In this document: piece after piece, positions 9,146 to 17,763 of the stretch
Position numbering within the stretch: position 1 is the first letter of the stretch
How the letters are laid out: the number at the start of each line of letters is the position of its first letter
Assembly: GCA_964441145.1 (NCBI GenBank)
Contig: CAYTUB010000001.1
Location: 22,428-86,427 of the forward strand
From: SHLQ01 sp964441145
GTDB taxonomy: Bacteria > Actinomycetota > Acidimicrobiia > Acidimicrobiales > SHLQ01
Length of the DNA stretch: 64,000 nt
Direction: 5' to 3'
Translations under genes and position numbers: made by a program
Notes under the pieces: generated by a model
The model's database searches: none
Told to the model about the DNA's origin: nothing
What the model saw: the letters and a program-made list of their open reading frames with translations, nothing else

Positions 9146-9200
9146 GATTGCCCATTGGGTCTCTTTTGCCCCGATTCGCTAGAGCTATCATGGGAGGATC

Positions 9201-9893
9201 ATGACCATAGGTGGGGACCATTTCATGCAGCGGCTTGCCGCGGAGCAACAGCGCGCACTGCGCGCTCAAGCCTCGAGACGCGTCTTGTCGAAGGGCCAAA
9301 AGCTCTTCCTCGACGGGGATACGGCGGTTGAAGTCTTCATTGTCGTGGCCGGCAACGTGAAGATCACGGTGATGAGCCATGATGGGCGGGAATTGCTGGT
9401 CGAAGTGCACGGCTATGGTGCGCTCCTGGGCGAGTTGGCCGGCTTTAGCGATGACACACGAGCCGCCAGTGCCTTTGCGCTGACGTCGCCTACCGAGGTT
9501 CTGGTGCTCAATCGCCGGTCGTTCGAAGAAAGTGTGCTTGGTGATCCAGTCATGACTAAAGCGCTTATCGACGAGCTCGCCTACAAATTGCGGCTCGCGT
9601 CGTTCCGCCAATTGGAGCTAGCGGTCGATGATGTGTCTGGACGAGTCGTACGGCGCCTTCTTGAACTGGCAGAACGCTTTGGGGAGGCGTCAGACGACGG
9701 AACTACAACATTCCGCTCCCCAATAACCCAACAAGACCTCGCAGACTGGGCTGGCGTAAGCCGCCAAGCTGTCGTCAAGGAACTGCGTCTGTTGCGAGAT
9801 GCCGGAGCGATCGTCACTCAGGGCTCGCGCTTCACACTGCTCGACCGAACTGGTCTCAACGAGCGCACTCAGCGCCTGGGGGAGCCGTCGTAG
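9201..9893 (+). CDS. Crp/Fnr family transcriptional regulator
   Basis: A 230-residue regulator. The N-terminal cyclic-nucleotide-binding-type beta barrel is visible from about residue 10 to 120 (LSKGQKLFLDGDTAVEVFIVVAGNVKITV, GALLGELAGFSDDTRAASAFA). A long dimer helix follows, then a Crp-type winged helix at about 165-220 with ITQQDLADWAGVSRQAVVKELRLLRDAGAI as its recognition part. The phosphate-binding cassette GELAGF...RAAS resembles cAMP-binding members. There are no clustered Cys for an Fe-S sensor. The ligand is inferred only. It starts from ATG at 9201 after GGAGG, a strong ribosome-binding site. Confidence 0.93.
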   Translation: MTIGGDHFMQRLAAEQQRALRAQASRRVLSKGQKLFLDGDTAVEVFIVVAGNVKITVMSHDGRELLVEVHGYGALLGELAGFSDDTRAASAFALTSPTEVLVLNRRSFEESVLGDPVMTKALIDELAYKLRLASFRQLELAVDDVSGRVVRRLLELAERFGEASDDGTTTFRSPITQQDLADWAGVSRQAVVKELRLLRDAGAIVTQGSRFTLLDRTGLNERTQRLGEPS

Positions 9894-9920
9894 CGGTTGT
9901 GCCAGTAGCATGGTGGCGTT

Positions 9921-10871
9921 GTGGCAAAGCGCAAACGAAAGCGATCAGCAATCTCAGCTCCTCCTTCCGAGCCGCCTATGCGTCCCGGAATTATCGGACT
10001 GAGCCGAAGCGTGCCCGACACGATTCCTAAGCCTCCCTACGCCGAATCTGGAGACCCTGGGCCATCGTTGTCGAGCCTGGTTCGCACACCCGATGAGCTC
10101 GATGCCATGCGGCGAGCCGGAGCGATCGCCGCTGAGGTGCTCATCCACGCGGGGAGCTTTGTTGAGCCAGGAATTACGACCGACAAAATCGATGAGGTAG
10201 TCCACAAGGAGTCATTGCGTCGAGGCGCATACCCCTCGCCGCTGAACTACCGCGGGTTCCCGAAGTCGGTGTGTACCTCGATCAACGAGGTCATCTGCCA
10301 TGGGATCCCCGATTCTCGACCGCTCCTCGATGGCGACATCATTAACATCGACGTGACCGTCTATGTCGACGGAGTCCACGGAGACAACAGTTGTACCTTC
10401 CTCGTTGGCGATGTCGACGAGCATTCCCGGCACCTCGTCGCCGAGACGTACGTCTCGATGATGGAGGGGATAAAGACGGTTCGCAATGGATCCAAGGTGA
10501 ACGACATCGGTCGAGCGATCGAACGCCACGCTCGTTCGCAAAATCTTGGGGTTGTGCGTGAGTTCATTGGACACGGCGTGGGAACGGACTTTCACAGCGA
10601 CCTGCAGATCCCGCACTACTACGACCCGCGAGCCAAGACCATGCTCACCACGGGAATGACCTTCACGGTCGAGCCGATGCTCACGCTCGGCGACCCATCG
10701 CTGTATCTCTGGGAAGACGAGTGGACGGCACTCACCCAAGACGGACGCCGTAGCGCTCAGTTCGAGCACACACTTGCCGTCACCGAGGATGGTTTCGAGC
10801 TGCTCACCGTGGCCAGCGATGGTACGACCGCTGCCGAGTTATACGCACCGTCGGCTTCAACGGCGCCCTGA
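9921..10871 (+). CDS. map: Methionine aminopeptidase, type I
   Basis: Removes the initiator Met from nascent proteins. The 316-residue product starts at GTG. About 65 N-terminal residues are an extension with a basic KRKRKR cluster and Pro-rich sequence (VPDTIPKPPYA), like the extended mycobacterial MetAP1c that is thought to contact the ribosome. The catalytic pita-bread domain has the five metal ligands in their usual order: Asp in NIDVTVYVDG, Asp in HGDNSCTF, His in GHGVGTDFH, Glu in TVEPM and Glu in QFEHT. It follows the Crp/Fnr gene by 27 bases. Confidence 0.95.
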   Translation: MAKRKRKRSAISAPPSEPPMRPGIIGLSRSVPDTIPKPPYAESGDPGPSLSSLVRTPDELDAMRRAGAIAAEVLIHAGSFVEPGITTDKIDEVVHKESLRRGAYPSPLNYRGFPKSVCTSINEVICHGIPDSRPLLDGDIINIDVTVYVDGVHGDNSCTFLVGDVDEHSRHLVAETYVSMMEGIKTVRNGSKVNDIGRAIERHARSQNLGVVREFIGHGVGTDFHSDLQIPHYYDPRAKTMLTTGMTFTVEPMLTLGDPSLYLWEDEWTALTQDGRRSAQFEHTLAVTEDGFELLTVASDGTTAAELYAPSASTAP

Positions 10872-10913
10872 AGCATTACCTCCACCGAAAACCGTCGGGG
10901 AAGATGATGACGG

Positions 10914-12362
10914 TTAGGTCTCCGCAAGCTCGAAACGTACGCGTCGCTCTCCGAGATCGACGTCGGTGAGGGTGACCTGCACCTCATCACCGAGATCAGC
11001 TGAGCCCTCGGCATAGGCGACAACGGCGGGATCGCCAATCTGTACGCGTACCCGCTCGCGCTTCTCGTCGAGATGGGTGACGAGTCCTTCGAACGTTTCA
11101 CCGACCCGGTCTGCCAACAAGGCCGCTTCGAGTAGATCGAGGACACCACGGTCGAGGTTCCCCTCGCGGTTTCGAGCCTGACCGAGCAGCTTCGGAAGCT
11201 CAGGTAGCGCGTCCAGCGTCCATTGGGGCGGACGCTCGCCAGCGAGGGCAGACAGCACACACTCGTTTGCAAACCGATCGCCAAGACGTCGCAGCGGAGC
11301 GGTGACGTGGGCGTAGTCAGCGGCAATCGCCGAATGGGAGGTGTGCTCGGGGAGCTCACCGTCGAAGGCTTCGTACCCGGCCCCACGCAACCCGCGAGCG
11401 GACTGGGCGATCAAGGCCGCTTGCTGTGGGTCATTGGGGTCCAAACTCCGGACCGTATCGGCATAGCTTTGCGACTTGGGCCAGTCGACACCGAGCGCCC
11501 GCGCGATATGGCGGAGCTCATCGATCGTGCGATTATCGGGAGTCGGGAGCGTTCGCACGATGCCGGTCCCGCCACGCAACATGATCTCTGCGGCAGCGAT
11601 CCCGGTGAGCAAGCTGATCTGAGCGTTCCAGCCTTCGATTGGGAGAGATTCGTCGTATTCGAGACTGAATCCGGTATCGGTAGTTTTGACTTCTTGAGAC
11701 GCGAGGCGCAACGAAACCGCACCCCGCTCGACCTCGAGCGCTTCGCGCAGCATGCCGACTTCTCGAAGCGCGAGCAAGCCCGGATGATCACCTGAATCGA
11801 TGAGATCCGCGGCTTCGCGATAGGACAGTTTCGCCCGGGAACGTACCAGTGCGCGTTCAAGGTGTGCGCTCTCGATATGGCCGGTTTCATCAAGGTCGAT
11901 CGTCCACAGCAGGCTCTGTCGGTCCTGGTCGGGTAGCAGGCTCGCCGCATCTTCACTAATGGCCGCGGGGTGTAAGGGGGCACGGCCGTCGGGGCTGTAC
12001 ATGGTTGCCCCACGTCGGCGAGATTCCTGATCGATCAGACCACCTGGCGTAACCCACGCCGAGACGTCAGCAATTGCGTAGTAGACCCGCCAACCCTGCG
12101 GCCGTGACTCGATGTGGACCGCCTGATCGAGGTCCATCGAGTCGGGAGGATCGATGGTGACCAGCTCGATGTCGGTGCGGTCGGACACGGTGGATCCGGC
12201 GCTACCTGGAGGGATCTGGGGGCCATTGGCGGCGCTTTCACGAGCTTCGGCGATGACGTCCTCGGAAAACGCTAGGGGGATATCGAGCTGCTCCCGCAAC
12301 GTCATGAGACCTTGGCATATCTCAGCCTGGTCTGGAGAGCAACGATAATGAAGTCGAGCCAT
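10914..12362 (-). CDS. RNB-domain exoribonuclease (RNase II/R family)
   Basis: A 482-residue 3'-5' exoribonuclease. The RNB signature is DPPDSMDLDQAVH, providing the metal-binding Asp cluster, followed by WRVYYAIADVSAWV and ATMYSPDGRAPLHP. HVTAPLRRLGDRFANE is the conserved block near the end of the RNB domain. The C-terminal 70 residues form an OB/S1-like tail. It lacks the N-terminal cold-shock domains of E. coli RNase II/R, as in other short actinobacterial RNB proteins. I chose the ATG at 12362, giving MARLHYRCS; an upstream in-frame codon adds only 14 unrelated residues. It follows the DUF3048 gene by 22 bases. Confidence 0.9.
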   Translation of the reverse strand: MARLHYRCSPDQAEICQGLMTLREQLDIPLAFSEDVIAEARESAANGPQIPPGSAGSTVSDRTDIELVTIDPPDSMDLDQAVHIESRPQGWRVYYAIADVSAWVTPGGLIDQESRRRGATMYSPDGRAPLHPAAISEDAASLLPDQDRQSLLWTIDLDETGHIESAHLERALVRSRAKLSYREAADLIDSGDHPGLLALREVGMLREALEVERGAVSLRLASQEVKTTDTGFSLEYDESLPIEGWNAQISLLTGIAAAEIMLRGGTGIVRTLPTPDNRTIDELRHIARALGVDWPKSQSYADTVRSLDPNDPQQAALIAQSARGLRGAGYEAFDGELPEHTSHSAIAADYAHVTAPLRRLGDRFANECVLSALAGERPPQWTLDALPELPKLLGQARNREGNLDRGVLDLLEAALLADRVGETFEGLVTHLDEKRERVRVQIGDPAVVAYAEGSADLGDEVQVTLTDVDLGERRVRFELAET

Positions 12363-12384
12363 GGGCTCACAGTATCGGTCCGCT

Positions 12385-13908
12385 CTACCGCAGTGATGCA
12401 CCACCGGGCTGGGGGAGCTCTACCCAGACCCGACCGGGAAGCAGCTCTACGGGGTTTCCGTTCTCGTCGCTGAACTGGGTAACAGCGCTAGGGCCCGACT
12501 GACTCCACGATCCGCGGATGAGTCGTCCTTCGGTAAAGATCCACGCGGCCCCACTGCCGACCACGTTGGCTTCCGGCGAGGCTGCGTCGGCCGGACTCAC
12601 TCCATAGGTCGTAAACCGCACGATCACGGTTTCGGGCGCAGTCCGCACTCCCCCGGAGTCGACCGTGGCGATACCGTCCTGGGTGCGCTCCCATCCTGAC
12701 CCGTTCCAGTCATAGACGACGCCGGTGCTCGGGTATTGGACACGCACGCCGCCTACCGATTCCGACGCGTTCGGGAGATCGGTCCCAGGCCTACGGATGT
12801 TGAACAGTTCCGGAGGTGCGCCACCTGCACTCCCGCCGGCACGTCGCAGCCCGTCGGTCGTCGAGAACAAGTTGTGTGGCGCTGATCGGCCGCTGCTCCG
12901 GAAGTAGGCACCACCGGCACCGGTAGCAGCGCTTATGTTGACCAAGGACGATGCATTCACCGCGGAGGTTGTGATCTGGTTGGCCCCAGAGCTTGCAAAC
13001 AGAGGTGAATTCAAGGGACGGAGCAAATTCAGGTCGGTGGTTCGCATCGAACGAACGGGGCCAACGGTGCCCGGCTCTTCAGAATGGAACACGGCGGCAT
13101 AGCGCGTCTGACCACCCTCGACGAGTTCGACGTACACAATGTCGGCGTCGTTGATTGCTGACTGTGGCCTGGCACGCACGGCGTTGTCGATCTTTACGGC
13201 CAGGGCAGCGCGGTTGTTCCCATTCGGGTTGTCTCGTCCGGTGAGCACCGAACGCGACCCTGAATCTCGATACCACTGCAATGCTTCATCGACGACCGTG
13301 AGCTCGTCCTGGTCTGCAGCGAGCGCCACCTCGATCTCGTCAACTGTTGTGTCGACAACGATGAGGCGATTTTCAGATACCTGCCGGTCAGATTCCATGC
13401 TCGGAAGCCCATCGCGCAGCTCCTGGCTCAGGCCATCGATGGCGGCGATCTGTGACTCGGCTTCTTCGAGAATTGAGGCAATAACCTCTTGCCGTTGGAA
13501 CGGGGTGGGGTCATTGTTGGTCGCTGCGAGGCCCGAGACCAGTGCCTCCTGGGTCGGCTCGCCCGAGACGAACCGTTCGAGCGCCACGCTGACTCGCACG
13601 CGAGATGGTTCCCGTCTCGCGAGGGCGAGTTGTTCCAACGCATCGCCCGAGCTCTCGATTTCAGCGGTAGCAGCGTTGATGTCGATGACCACTTGCGAAC
13701 GTTCGGTCGCAAAGTCCTCCAAGGACTGCTGGGCTTCGGCTATCCGCGATTGCAGCGTTTGTTCTCGTGCGAGCAGGCGCTCCTCATCGGTCTGGCCGTC
13801 TTGGGCTGACGCCGGAGCTGCCAGCGCGGAAACGATGGCGAATAGTGCGATGAGGGCAGCGACAAAGGAACGCCTCAAACGAGGTGAACCACTTGTGGGT
13901 CTATTCAT
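12385..13908 (-). CDS. Exported coiled-coil protein with DUF3048 (YerB-like) domain
   Basis: A 507-residue secreted protein. The signal peptide (FVAALIALFAIVSALAAPASAQ) covers about residues 14-35. Residues about 40-215 are predicted coiled coil rich in E, Q and S (LLAREQTLQSRIAEAQQSLEDF). The rest is a DUF3048 domain: PLAVKI-like start, RPQSAINDADIVYVELVEGG, AVFHSEEPGTVGPVRSMRTTDL and VVGSGAAWIFTEGRLIRGSW. DUF3048 has no firm function; it occurs in Bacillus YerB and actinobacterial wall-associated proteins. Its start overlaps the end of the upstream sigma-like gene by 8 bases, suggesting the two are made together. Confidence 0.88.
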   Translation of the reverse strand: MNRPTSGSPRLRRSFVAALIALFAIVSALAAPASAQDGQTDEERLLAREQTLQSRIAEAQQSLEDFATERSQVVIDINAATAEIESSGDALEQLALARREPSRVRVSVALERFVSGEPTQEALVSGLAATNNDPTPFQRQEVIASILEEAESQIAAIDGLSQELRDGLPSMESDRQVSENRLIVVDTTVDEIEVALAADQDELTVVDEALQWYRDSGSRSVLTGRDNPNGNNRAALAVKIDNAVRARPQSAINDADIVYVELVEGGQTRYAAVFHSEEPGTVGPVRSMRTTDLNLLRPLNSPLFASSGANQITTSAVNASSLVNISAATGAGGAYFRSSGRSAPHNLFSTTDGLRRAGGSAGGAPPELFNIRRPGTDLPNASESVGGVRVQYPSTGVVYDWNGSGWERTQDGIATVDSGGVRTAPETVIVRFTTYGVSPADAASPEANVVGSGAAWIFTEGRLIRGSWSQSGPSAVTQFSDENGNPVELLPGRVWVELPQPGGASLR

Positions 13909-14722
13909 CTATGATCTCTTCGACACCGGCTGGATCGATCAACGAGGGACGCTCAGCTGACCACGGTCGGGTTATGAGGGTTCCAATAACGATCAAAATG
14001 ACGAGGGTGGCAACGAGGGTGATCCACTTCTGACGGCGCTCGTCGCGCTCGGGAATTACCGGGAAGTCGGAATCAAGAAAGTCGTAGCCAAGCACGCTTT
14101 GTCGCATCTCACGTTTGGAGTATGGCTCGACCACTTGCGGTAGCGCGCCCTTCCGGGGAGGGGTGACTTGCCCGAGCATCTGGGGTTGAAGCGATGAGTT
14201 AGCGGAGAACTCTTCTCGAGCCTTCACAAAGATTCGAGCGACCTTTCGAGGACGCATATTGAGTGCGTGTGAAAGGTAGAGCGGCGAAGCATCGAAGCGG
14301 TATCGCAGCAACATTGCGAGCTTGTAATCGGCACGCATTTCCGAGAGGGTGTCGGCAAGGTAGTACGCATCGCGATAGCGGCGGTCGGTGTTGAGCAGGG
14401 CGGAGCTTCGTCGGCGGCCAGAGACGCCTTCGAGCGAGCGGTGCGCTTCGTTGCTCGCAATAGATGCCAACCATGAGGCGTAGGCAGCGGGTGGCGGGAG
14501 AGCGTGGTTGTTGTACCTGCTAACCGCTATTCGAAAGGTGATAACGGTGAGTCGAAGTGCCTCTTCCTCGTCTTTGACGAGGAACCAGCAAACGTCATAT
14601 ACCAACGTCGCCGCTTCGTAGTTGATCACGAGGGGCGAGTCGAAGTACATGTTTCGCCAGTCGCCCGCGGTGACAGGGGGAAAGGTGCCGTAGGGCTCTA
14701 CGGTCGTGGTCGAGCTGGACAT
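13901..14722 (-). CDS. Sigma-factor-like protein with C-terminal membrane segment
   Basis: A 273-residue protein with the layout of an ECF sigma factor fused to a membrane anchor. Residues about 40-100 resemble region 2 (YDVCWFLVKDEEEALRLTVITF, then AAYASWLASIASNEAHR), and residues about 140-190 resemble region 4 (LSEMRADYKLAMLLRYRFDASP, then ALNMRPRKVARIFVKAREEF). Both matches are degenerate. After about 45 linker residues a single membrane helix (WITLVATLVILIVIGTLI) sits near 238-256. The orientation would keep the sigma-like part in the cytoplasm. No anti-sigma gene is adjacent. It overlaps the DUF3048 gene by 8 bases, so a link to wall or surface functions is inferred. Promoter recognition is unproven. 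Confidence 0.72.
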   Translation of the reverse strand: MSSSTTTVEPYGTFPPVTAGDWRNMYFDSPLVINYEAATLVYDVCWFLVKDEEEALRLTVITFRIAVSRYNNHALPPPAAYASWLASIASNEAHRSLEGVSGRRRSSALLNTDRRYRDAYYLADTLSEMRADYKLAMLLRYRFDASPLYLSHALNMRPRKVARIFVKAREEFSANSSLQPQMLGQVTPPRKGALPQVVEPYSKREMRQSVLGYDFLDSDFPVIPERDERRQKWITLVATLVILIVIGTLITRPWSAERPSLIDPAGVEEIIDE

Positions 14723-14794
14723 GTCGACAACATCGTAGTGGCACCGGGCGCTAGCGAACCAACGTCGCCTGGCACCGGGAACGATGCCAGAGAG

Positions 14795-15616
14795 CTAGCG
14801 GCGCTGACAGAGCCGGCAGTATGTAGTGGTTCGGGCGTCCAAGGTAATCCTTGTGAGCGCTCTGCCGCACGAGATACAAGGCTCTCCTCCTCGACCATAG
14901 ACGGCCAACGAGTGTTGGTTTGATCCACGGTCTCCATCGACGTGGACGTAGTCGCGCAGGGTCGTTCCGCCGTTGGCGATTCCCGCGTGCAGGACGGCTT
15001 TGATCGATTCGGCCAGGGCCTCGCACCGGTCAGGTCCGACTCGGGTGGCCTGTGGGTTGATGCGGGCAGCGAAGAGAGCCTCATCGGCGTAGATGTTCCC
15101 AACGCCGGCCACCGGTCGTTGGCTGAGCAGCTGTGTTTTGACCATCCGCTTGCTTTTTGAAAGCGCCTTATGCAGCTGTGCGCCGGTGAACTCGTCGGTT
15201 AGTGGTTCTGGCCCCATGTGGTGAAGGGTTGCGATCTCGCTGTAGTCGCCTGCGGCCACGACATGGAGCCGGCCAAAGCGTCGAACGTCTCTAAAGATGA
15301 GATGTCGACCATCATCGAGACGCCAAAGCGCCCGAACATGGGTGCCAAAGCGCGAGATCTCCGTGGGCTCCGATGTGCGATCCGAGATGTGAAATTGGCC
15401 GGTCATCCCAAGATGGGCAATCAGTTCGCGTTCGTCGTCGAGCACGAACATGAGGTATTTCCCCCGACGGTCGATGCCCGTGATCGTTGCTCCCGCAGCG
15501 TCGAGGCCCGGAGTGAACTTGGCACTCCAGTGGGTATCGACTTCGCGAATTGCTCGGCCACTGAGCTGAGGTTCGAGCTGTCGTCGAATGGTCTCGACTT
15601 CGGGGAGCTCAGGCAT
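14795..15616 (-). CDS. mutM: Formamidopyrimidine-DNA glycosylase
   Basis: Excises 8-oxoguanine and ring-opened purines and nicks the abasic site. The N-terminus PELPEVETIRR supplies the catalytic Pro and Glu. GKYLMF contains the conserved beta-hairpin Lys. The helix-two-turn-helix appears as QRPVAGVGNIYADEALFAARINP. The C-terminal zinc finger is CISCGRALTRI...YCRLCQRR, with four Cys. The 273 residues are normal for Fpg. A second member of this superfamily, Nei-like, is at 33775-34572. It lies 72 bp upstream of the sigma-like gene on the same strand. Confidence 0.96.
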   Translation of the reverse strand: MPELPEVETIRRQLEPQLSGRAIREVDTHWSAKFTPGLDAAGATITGIDRRGKYLMFVLDDERELIAHLGMTGQFHISDRTSEPTEISRFGTHVRALWRLDDGRHLIFRDVRRFGRLHVVAAGDYSEIATLHHMGPEPLTDEFTGAQLHKALSKSKRMVKTQLLSQRPVAGVGNIYADEALFAARINPQATRVGPDRCEALAESIKAVLHAGIANGGTTLRDYVHVDGDRGSNQHSLAVYGRGGEPCISCGRALTRITLDARTTTYCRLCQRR

Positions 15617-15698
15617 TGTTTCACGGTAGTCTCGGCGCGCACCATGTCCGCGATCGCGTCGGGCCTGGCTTCGATCTCACCTCTGGAACTAGACCCTC

Positions 15699-16904
15699 AT
15701 GGCAACTTCGGCATCGTCATCGACAGCTCAACGTCTGCGCTTCATTGACGAACTCATCAACTCGGCTGTCGTTGTCGACAACATAGAGTCGGCCGCAGTC
15801 GGGGAGGCGTGGGCCTCGAGTGCTGTCGCGGAATGGTTGGCCTTGGGAGGCCCCGCGGGCCACTTGGCGTCGGAATTAGAAGATTTTCCCGTCGCTGCCG
15901 GCCTCATCGGCTGGATCGAAGGGGACGATCCGCCCGGTGGTGCGCAATGGTTGGCCGACGTGGGGACCCACAACGCTGTTTTGGCTTGGGAGATTACAGA
16001 CCCGGCGCAACCTGGCGAACAAGGCCTGATCATCACCTATGAGGCGGCGAGTTCGGAGCGTCACGATGTCTCGGTCACGATCTTCGACGAGAAATTGGCT
16101 GCCATTGTCATTGGACCTGCGGGACTGGCAGAGGCGGCACACGCCGATGGTCGAGGCGAGCTCGTCACAAGCGAACTTGCACCGAGCCAAGCAGAGGCAA
16201 CCGTACGCGAGAGTCTTGGCAGTCTGAGCGAACAGATGTCGGCCTTGTCGGAGGCATCGCTTCCCTTGCTCCTACGACGCCTCGGATTGCCAATGGCAGC
16301 ACCAAGTGCCAACCAAGATGTTGATGCCCACGTGTCCGTCCCCGAAAGAGACGCTGAACTCGATCGCTACGGAGCCGATGTCGTCCGCTCCGCCTTGCGC
16401 GATGTGCTCTCTACTCCTGCCCCGGACGCGGTCGGCCAGGCGTTGGAGGCGTGCCAGTTGTTGTTTGACTCAGACGATCCCGATGCGTTGACCCTCGCGG
16501 AAGTATCCGGTGTTCCCGCATTAACCCCGTTGAGCGTCGACGTGCTGTGTCAGCTCACCGGTGGCTATCTCGCGCCGGTGACCTTTGAGCCGCACACGGC
16601 TGTCGAACAACGCGGCTTGGAACAGCTCGAAGTCGCAGATTGGATCGGTGTGGTCCTTGGTCTCAGCCGAGCACCCGTAGGTACCCAAGTAGATGGGGCG
16701 ATGCTCATAAAGGCGATCAACGCAGCTCCAGAGATCACGACGACTATCCCAAAGAAGGACGCCCCGGCGCTGGCATGGGCGCTTGAGTCGATGCTGTACG
16801 CATGGGAGGTAACCGGTGTACTCGTCGACGGCGAAGTTGGCCCCGCGGCTCGTTGGCTATTGGCTCACTCGGCGGTGCGAGTGTGGGATGGTCAGTCGGC
16901 TTGA
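15699..16904 (+). CDS. Hypothetical protein, 401 residues
   Basis: I do not recognise this family. The protein is acidic, rich in Ala, Leu, Val and Asp, with no signal peptide and no membrane helix, so it should be cytoplasmic. Residues about 20-170 look like a compact alpha/beta domain (HNAVLAWEITD, GLIITYEAASSERHDVSVTIFDEKLAAIVIGP would be consecutive strands). The rest is mostly helical. The codon pattern matches neighbouring genes and there is no competing frame. It diverges from mutM and overlaps the 3' end of the next gene by 13 bases. Confidence 0.8.
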   Translation: MATSASSSTAQRLRFIDELINSAVVVDNIESAAVGEAWASSAVAEWLALGGPAGHLASELEDFPVAAGLIGWIEGDDPPGGAQWLADVGTHNAVLAWEITDPAQPGEQGLIITYEAASSERHDVSVTIFDEKLAAIVIGPAGLAEAAHADGRGELVTSELAPSQAEATVRESLGSLSEQMSALSEASLPLLLRRLGLPMAAPSANQDVDAHVSVPERDAELDRYGADVVRSALRDVLSTPAPDAVGQALEACQLLFDSDDPDALTLAEVSGVPALTPLSVDVLCQLTGGYLAPVTFEPHTAVEQRGLEQLEVADWIGVVLGLSRAPVGTQVDGAMLIKAINAAPEITTTIPKKDAPALAWALESMLYAWEVTGVLVDGEVGPAARWLLAHSAVRVWDGQSA

Positions 16905-17695
16905 TCGACCGCTCGACGCGCTGCGAGGGCAACCGTTTGCAAGATGTCGCCTTCAGAGATTGCTAGCCCAAGTCGTAGCACCTGAGCGTCATCACGAGCT
17001 ACGACGAGGACCGCTGAGCGGGTTCCGACGTCGATTCGCCGTGCTTCGTCGAAACGGTATCCCACGGCAAGGGTTTCGACGACGGCGCGGGCCACGGCGT
17101 GTTCGGCGTCTACGGCGGTAGCTGTTGCGCGATGTACTGCGGGACCGTCGGAAATGGTGACCGTTGCTTCGATCGAGCCCGAGAGCGTCTCGATGTTGAT
17201 AATCGGACGGCTCTCGATTGAGGCTTCGTCATCTTCGAGATGGAACTGATGCAACACCCGGGCGAAAGCCCGTGAGACGGCGGTGATCCGAGCGGCCGTG
17301 TCTGCCGTCTGGATGGGACCAAAGACGAACAGCCCATCAGAATTTTCCCCACCAGTGCGGTTGTAGTGACCGCTGAGGTGCCCATGACGAAACGCTGCTG
17401 CTGGCTTTCGTCCGTTGGAGAGCATGGTGATGGTGTGCATCATGCGGAAGTTCTCGGTGGGCGAAAGCAACTGAAGATCCGGCTCGCGTGTGAACAAGAG
17501 CGGTTGGTCGTTGTGAGGAACGTGAAGGTACACAAGCAGCGACACGGAGTTGCCGAGTTCCTGGATCAGGTCGAAGGTGGCATCGACCAACGTGGCGAAG
17601 AGATGATCTACCTGTGGGCTCGATGCGCGCGTCAGCGATGGGGGAGCCAGGTGCGTATCAGGTGACACCGCAACGATGCGAGCAGGAATCGACAT
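16892..17695 (-). CDS. Hypothetical protein, 267 residues
   Basis: An unrecognised cytoplasmic protein without signal peptide or membrane helix. The middle part (LIQELGNSVSLLVYLHVPHNDQ, ENSDGLFVFGPIQTADTAAR, AVSRAFARVLHQFHLEDD) alternates strands and helices in a way that recalls a GAF-like sensory fold. Residues about 165-267 contain a second repeat-like alpha/beta unit (ATVTISDGPAVHRATATAVD, then AVARAVVETLAVGYRFD). These fold statements are impressions. Its last 13 bases overlap the convergent gene at 15699-16904. Confidence 0.75.
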   Translation of the reverse strand: MSIPARIVAVSPDTHLAPPSLTRASSPQVDHLFATLVDATFDLIQELGNSVSLLVYLHVPHNDQPLLFTREPDLQLLSPTENFRMMHTITMLSNGRKPAAAFRHGHLSGHYNRTGGENSDGLFVFGPIQTADTAARITAVSRAFARVLHQFHLEDDEASIESRPIINIETLSGSIEATVTISDGPAVHRATATAVDAEHAVARAVVETLAVGYRFDEARRIDVGTRSAVLVVARDDAQVLRLGLAISEGDILQTVALAARRAVDQAD

Positions 17696-17763
17696 ACTCG
17701 TGATGTTATCGACCGCGATTGACGCTGTATGTAGCGGCGACTGAAAAGTCCTGGATTCGACGC

